From Clostridiales bacterium (GTDB lineage: Bacteria > Bacillota > Clostridia > Oscillospirales > JAAYOS01): 7,257 nt of DNA. The stretch covers positions 1 to 7,257 of the forward strand of contig JAAYMG010000364.1 of assembly GCA_012521525.1 (NCBI GenBank). Reading direction: 5' to 3'. Positions 5,399-7,257 of the stretch are shown in pieces. A program made the position numbers and the translations under genes. Position 1 is the stretch's first letter. Every line of letters starts with the position of its first letter. The notes beneath the pieces are model-generated. The model had not been told where the DNA came from. It saw only the letters and a program-made list of their open reading frames with translations, and ran no database searches.

Positions 5399-6463
5399 AT
5401 CATAAACATTCTGTATATATTGCTTGCCATTTTTGTATTCGGGTTGATGATATTCGTCCATGAATTCGGCCACTTCATATCCGCAAGGATCTTTGGAGTC
5501 ACTGTAAACGAGTTCGCGCTGGGCATGGGGCCTGCGATATTGAAAAAGAAAAGCAGGAAAACCCTGTACTCGATAAGGCTGCTTCCGATCGGCGGTTTCT
5601 GCGCGATGGAGGGGGAAGATGAGGAGTCTTCGGCAGAGGGCGCACTTAACCGAAAGCCGGTGTGGCAGCGCATCATAATCATATCTTCAGGCGCTATAAT
5701 GAATTTCGTCACAGGATTTGTGATCCTGACGATCCTTATGATACCCGTAAATCAGTATGTGACACCCGAGATAGACTCGTTTGATGAAGGGTTTCCATAC
5801 CGCGGTGAGTCCATGCTTATGGAAAACGACAGGTTCCTGAAGATAAACGGGAACAGGATCTATACCAATCAGGATGTTAGCCTCTTTCTGGCGAGGGAAA
5901 GCGGCAAACCATATGATATCCTTGTAGAGCGGAACGGAAAGAAAGTGCTCATAGAGGATCTCGATCTCAGGCAAAAGGAATACATGACCGAAGTTGAGAC
6001 GGAATCAGGGACGGAAGTCGTTCCCATGATGAGGTATGGACTCAGGTTCAAGACCAGGACTGCCGGACTGGGGGATAAACTGCGTCTTGCATGGTATAAT
6101 GCCATAAACTTCGTCAGACTGGTGAAAATCAGCCTGTTCGACATATTGTCGGGGAGAGCAAAACTGTCGGAACTCTCCGGACCCGTTGGGATCACTTCGG
6201 TGCTGACCGAGACAGCGAAGACTTCTATGTCAGGCATGTGGATGTTTGCAGCGCTGATAGCAGTCAACCTGTCCGTGATGAACCTGCTTCCTCTTCCGGC
6301 ACTTGACGGAGGAAGACTCATATTTTTACTGGTTGAAATGATACGTCGCAAGCCGATAAACCCCAAATATGAAGGTTATGTACATTTTATTGGTCTTGCG
6401 CTGTTTATGCTTTTGATGATATATGTATCATACAATGATATCCTCCGGCTGCTTAGCAGGTAA
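5399..6463 (+). CDS. rseP: RIP metalloprotease RseP/RasP (site-2 protease family)
   Basis: This membrane-embedded zinc protease cleaves transmembrane substrates such as anti-sigma factors after a first cut (RasP in Bacillus, RseP in E. coli). From ATC 5399 the protein has 354 residues. It shows TM1 with HEFGH at 21-25 (zinc ligands His21 and His25, catalytic Glu22), TM2 at about 92-116, and a PDZ-like domain at about 125-190 containing ENDRFLKINGNRI. These are followed by SGPVGI (260-265), TM3 with NLLPLPALDGG (295-305) supplying the third zinc ligand Asp303, and TM4 at about 327-345. The start is uncertain: the strong SD favours ATC 5399 or ATA 5402, and this places HEFGH as in B. subtilis RasP. 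TTG 5420 (347 aa) would clip seven residues of TM1 and sits too far from the SD. The frame is closed upstream by TGA at 5354. The actual substrate is not shown here. Confidence 0.94.
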   Translation: MINILYILLAIFVFGLMIFVHEFGHFISARIFGVTVNEFALGMGPAILKKKSRKTLYSIRLLPIGGFCAMEGEDEESSAEGALNRKPVWQRIIIISSGAIMNFVTGFVILTILMIPVNQYVTPEIDSFDEGFPYRGESMLMENDRFLKINGNRIYTNQDVSLFLARESGKPYDILVERNGKKVLIEDLDLRQKEYMTEVETESGTEVVPMMRYGLRFKTRTAGLGDKLRLAWYNAINFVRLVKISLFDILSGRAKLSELSGPVGITSVLTETAKTSMSGMWMFAALIAVNLSVMNLLPLPALDGGRLIFLLVEMIRRKPINPKYEGYVHFIGLALFMLLMIYVSYNDILRLLSR

Positions 6464-6469
6464 TGATTT

Positions 6470-6475
6470 GAGGTG
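6470..6475 (+). promoter_or_regulatory. SD selecting the TTG start of ispG
   Basis: GAGGTG ends 6 bases before TTG 6482. An in-frame GTG (6473-6475) lies within this SD and has no SD of its own, so TTG is preferred. Confidence 0.75.
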
Positions 6476-6481
6476 CTTGTA

Positions 6482-7257
6482 TTGGAAAGGATCGTCACTA
6501 AACAGGTAAATGTCGGCGGTGTGCTTGTCGGAGGAGGTTCACCGGTGACTGTACAGTCCATGACAAACACGAAAACCGCCGATGTTGACGCAACCGTCAG
6601 GCAAATCAGATCGCTGGAGGAAGCCGGATGCGATATAATCAGGGTCGCCGTACCGGATAAGGATGCGGCAATAGCGATCAAGGATATAAAGAAGCAAATC
6701 AACATACCGCTGGTTGCAGATATACATTTCGATCATAAGCTTGCACTGCTTGCGGTCGAGTCGGGGGCCGACAAGATCAGGATAAACCCCGGCAATATAG
6801 GCGGCCGCGACAGGGTAAGAGCGGTAGTTTCAGCATGCAAAGAGAAGGGTATCCCGATACGGATCGGTGTCAACAGCGGTTCGCTTTCAAAGGACCTTCT
6901 TGCCAAATACGGGGGTCCCTCGGCGGAAGCGCTTGTCGAATCTGCCCTTTCACACGTTCGGATACTCGAAGAAGAAGACTTTACAGACATTTGCATATCC
7001 ATCAAGGCATCCAGCGTTCCTGTAACGATAGAAAGCTATCGAAAGATGAGCAAAGTGCGCGACTACCCCCTGCATATCGGTGTTACAGAAGCAGGCACTG
7101 CCTTTGCAGGAACAATAAAGTCTGCCATAGGTATAGGTGCTTTGCTTAGTGAAGGTATAGGTGACACTATACGTGTTTCACTAACGGACAAGCCCGAAGA
7201 GGAAGTCCGCGTCGGAATTGCCATTTTGAAAGCGCTGCAGCTCAGAAAGGGAGGTAT
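6482..7257 (+). CDS. ispG: 4-hydroxy-3-methylbut-2-enyl diphosphate synthase, 3' partial
   Basis: IspG (GcpE) is the penultimate MEP-pathway enzyme. It is a [4Fe-4S] protein that reductively opens MEcPP to HMBPP. The first 258 residues are present and cover the TIM-barrel domain: PVTVQSMTNT (21-30), EEAGCDIIRVAVPD (46-59), PLVADIHFD (76-84), KIRINPGNIG (98-107), IRIGVNSGS (126-134), LHIGVTEAG (197-205) and GIGDTIRVSLT (225-235). The window ends after LQLRKGG, just before the region that carries the SCPTCGR-type iron-sulphur cysteines, so the catalytic cluster domain cannot be checked. The full protein should be about 350 residues. It starts 18 bases after rseP with a TTG. In related genomes polC often follows, but that lies outside. 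Confidence 0.96.
   Translation, partial: MERIVTKQVNVGGVLVGGGSPVTVQSMTNTKTADVDATVRQIRSLEEAGCDIIRVAVPDKDAAIAIKDIKKQINIPLVADIHFDHKLALLAVESGADKIRINPGNIGGRDRVRAVVSACKEKGIPIRIGVNSGSLSKDLLAKYGGPSAEALVESALSHVRILEEEDFTDICISIKASSVPVTIESYRKMSKVRDYPLHIGVTEAGTAFAGTIKSAIGIGALLSEGIGDTIRVSLTDKPEEEVRVGIAILKALQLRKGG

Noticed and set aside
5420..5422. TTG 5420 as the start of rseP
   Set aside because: It is the first canonical codon in frame but lies 28 bases beyond the SD and removes seven residues from the first membrane segment. It remains the fallback if non-canonical starts are not accepted.
6473..6475. GTG 6473 as the start of ispG
   Set aside because: It overlaps the SD GAGGTG and has no SD of its own; TTG 6482 is at the correct distance.
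1..7257. Search for a new defence, mobile or biosynthetic system
   Set aside because: Every substantial coding region is a well-known housekeeping gene in a conserved order. No CRISPR-type repeats, transposase, integrase, toxin-antitoxin pair or tRNA was seen, and composition looks even across the window.

Overview
This window is a housekeeping chromosomal segment, probably from an anaerobic, Gram-positive-type bacterium of the Bacillota (class Clostridia). The gene order tsf - pyrH - frr - uppS - cdsA - dxr - rseP - ispG, all on the + strand, is the conserved Firmicutes arrangement. Base composition is fairly balanced, AUA (Ile) and AGG (Arg) codons are common, and TTG starts with strong GGAGG-type Shine-Dalgarno (SD) sequences occur. 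The genus cannot be told from this sequence. No transfer, mobile element, CRISPR, tRNA or rRNA signal was seen.

Layout. Positions 2-853 are the 3' nine-tenths of tsf (elongation factor Ts), followed by a strong intrinsic terminator (867-902). A roughly 400-base non-coding stretch (854-1254) then separates tsf from the next transcription unit. It holds inverted repeats, three CATATGA motifs and at least one good sigma-A-type promoter (CTGACA-17-TATGAT, 1114-1142). From 1255 to the window end, seven tightly packed genes form one apparent operon with no internal terminator: pyrH (UMP kinase), frr (ribosome recycling factor), uppS (undecaprenyl diphosphate synthase), cdsA (CDP-diacylglycerol synthase), dxr (DXP reductoisomerase), rseP (site-2 intramembrane protease) and ispG (cut by the window end before its Fe-S cysteine motifs).

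How the genes work together. tsf and frr serve translation, and pyrH supplies UDP for nucleotide and envelope sugar pools. dxr and ispG are steps of the MEP isoprenoid pathway, whose products UppS condenses into the undecaprenyl lipid carrier for peptidoglycan. CdsA makes the CDP-DAG precursor of membrane phospholipids, and RseP is the membrane protease of regulated intramembrane proteolysis. The operon thus links translation capacity with envelope lipid supply.

I found no undescribed multi-gene system. The points worth a second look are small: (i) uppS and rseP seem to lack a canonical start codon at the correct distance from their SD sequences, suggesting CUG and AUC/AUA initiation (or base errors); (ii) EF-Ts has Ser in place of the conserved Phe of its TDFVA motif; (iii) the pyrH leader can fold into alternative hairpins, one of which buries the SD; (iv) a palindrome overlaps the -10 of the main pyrH promoter and recurs upstream.
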